The position numbers and the translations under genes were made by a program. This document shows, one piece after another, positions 6,394-6,541 of a stretch of DNA of 6,541 bases. Source of the DNA: Pseudomonadota bacterium (GTDB taxonomy: Bacteria > Pseudomonadota > Gammaproteobacteria > Steroidobacterales > Woeseiaceae). Where the stretch lies: contig JAKSCZ010000368.1 in assembly GCA_022360335.1 (NCBI GenBank), positions 1-6,541 on the forward strand, in the 5' to 3' direction. Under the pieces are notes generated by a model, which was not told the origin of the DNA, made no database searches, and was given only the letters and a program-made list of their open reading frames with translations. The stretch's first letter is position 1. Each line of letters starts with the position of its first letter.

Positions 6394-6541
6394 ATGAGAT
6401 ACGGCAGGATTTTCGCGGCTCTGGCCGCATTGGCGCTGGGAGCCCCGGCAATCGGGGCGGACGATACCGAGTGGACCGAGACGCTCGAGCGCATCTCGTC
6501 GGGCGTCGTGTCCATCCGGGTCGATTCGACGCGCGCGTTCG
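6394..6541 (+). CDS. Exported protein, probable S1C (trypsin-like/PDZ) serine protease, N-terminus only
   Basis: Only the first 49 codons are visible. Residues 1-22 form a signal peptide: Arg2 and Arg5, a hydrophobic Ala/Leu core, and a likely cleavage after Ile-Gly-Ala22. The mature start includes ERISSGVVSIRVDSTRAF. This resembles the segment just before the protease domain in DegP-like and Nma111-like S1C proteases of gammaproteobacteria, where SGVVSIRVD precedes a TGFVVD-type strand. The catalytic His, Asp and Ser would all lie beyond the window, so the assignment rests on similarity recalled for a short stretch. ATG 6394 has GGGA at 6385-6388 five bases upstream. It lies 224 bases after gcvPB on the same strand, with the inverted repeat between, so it is probably a separate transcription unit. 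Confidence 0.6.
   Translation, partial: MRYGRIFAALAALALGAPAIGADDTEWTETLERISSGVVSIRVDSTRAF

Noticed and set aside
1..6541. A novel defence, mobile or biosynthetic system
   Set aside because: All coding space is accounted for by a DUF885 protein, the standard glycine cleavage genes and the start of a probable protease; nothing suggests an unknown multi-gene system.

Overview
The window looks like chromosome from a GC-rich Gammaproteobacterium. This rests on the overall GC-rich composition, the protein character (a DUF885 peptidase and an S1C protease of a type I associate with gammaproteobacteria) and the split-P-protein gcvT-gcvH-gcvPA-gcvPB order. I cannot place it to genus. The content is mostly a complete, well-preserved glycine cleavage operon with its own riboswitch. 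I see no phage, CRISPR, toxin-antitoxin or other accessory cargo.

Layout. (1) Positions 1-1418, minus strand: the N-terminal 472 codons of an exported DUF885-family putative metallopeptidase, running off the left edge. (2) 1419-1505: a short divergent promoter region in which the two predicted promoters share their -35 bases. (3) 1506-1722: a tandem two-aptamer glycine riboswitch, including the 6-bp leader-linker (P0) helix, followed directly by an intrinsic terminator. (4) 1795-6169, plus strand: gcvT, gcvH, gcvPA and gcvPB, with gaps of 37 and 32 nt and then an 8-nt overlap. (5) 6170-6393: an intergenic region holding a perfect 35-bp inverted repeat made of two REP-like hairpins. (6) 6394 to the right edge: the start of an exported protein that resembles an S1C (trypsin-like/PDZ) serine protease.

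How the genes work together. GcvPA/GcvPB decarboxylate glycine and load the aminomethyl group onto the lipoyl lysine of GcvH. GcvT moves the one-carbon unit to tetrahydrofolate and releases ammonia. The fourth component, dihydrolipoyl dehydrogenase, is not in the window and must be encoded elsewhere. The riboswitch ties expression of all four genes to free glycine.

The parts most worth a second look are non-coding: the inverted REP pair after gcvPB, and how the riboswitch is coupled to its terminator, where the visible base pairing does not make the switch direction obvious.
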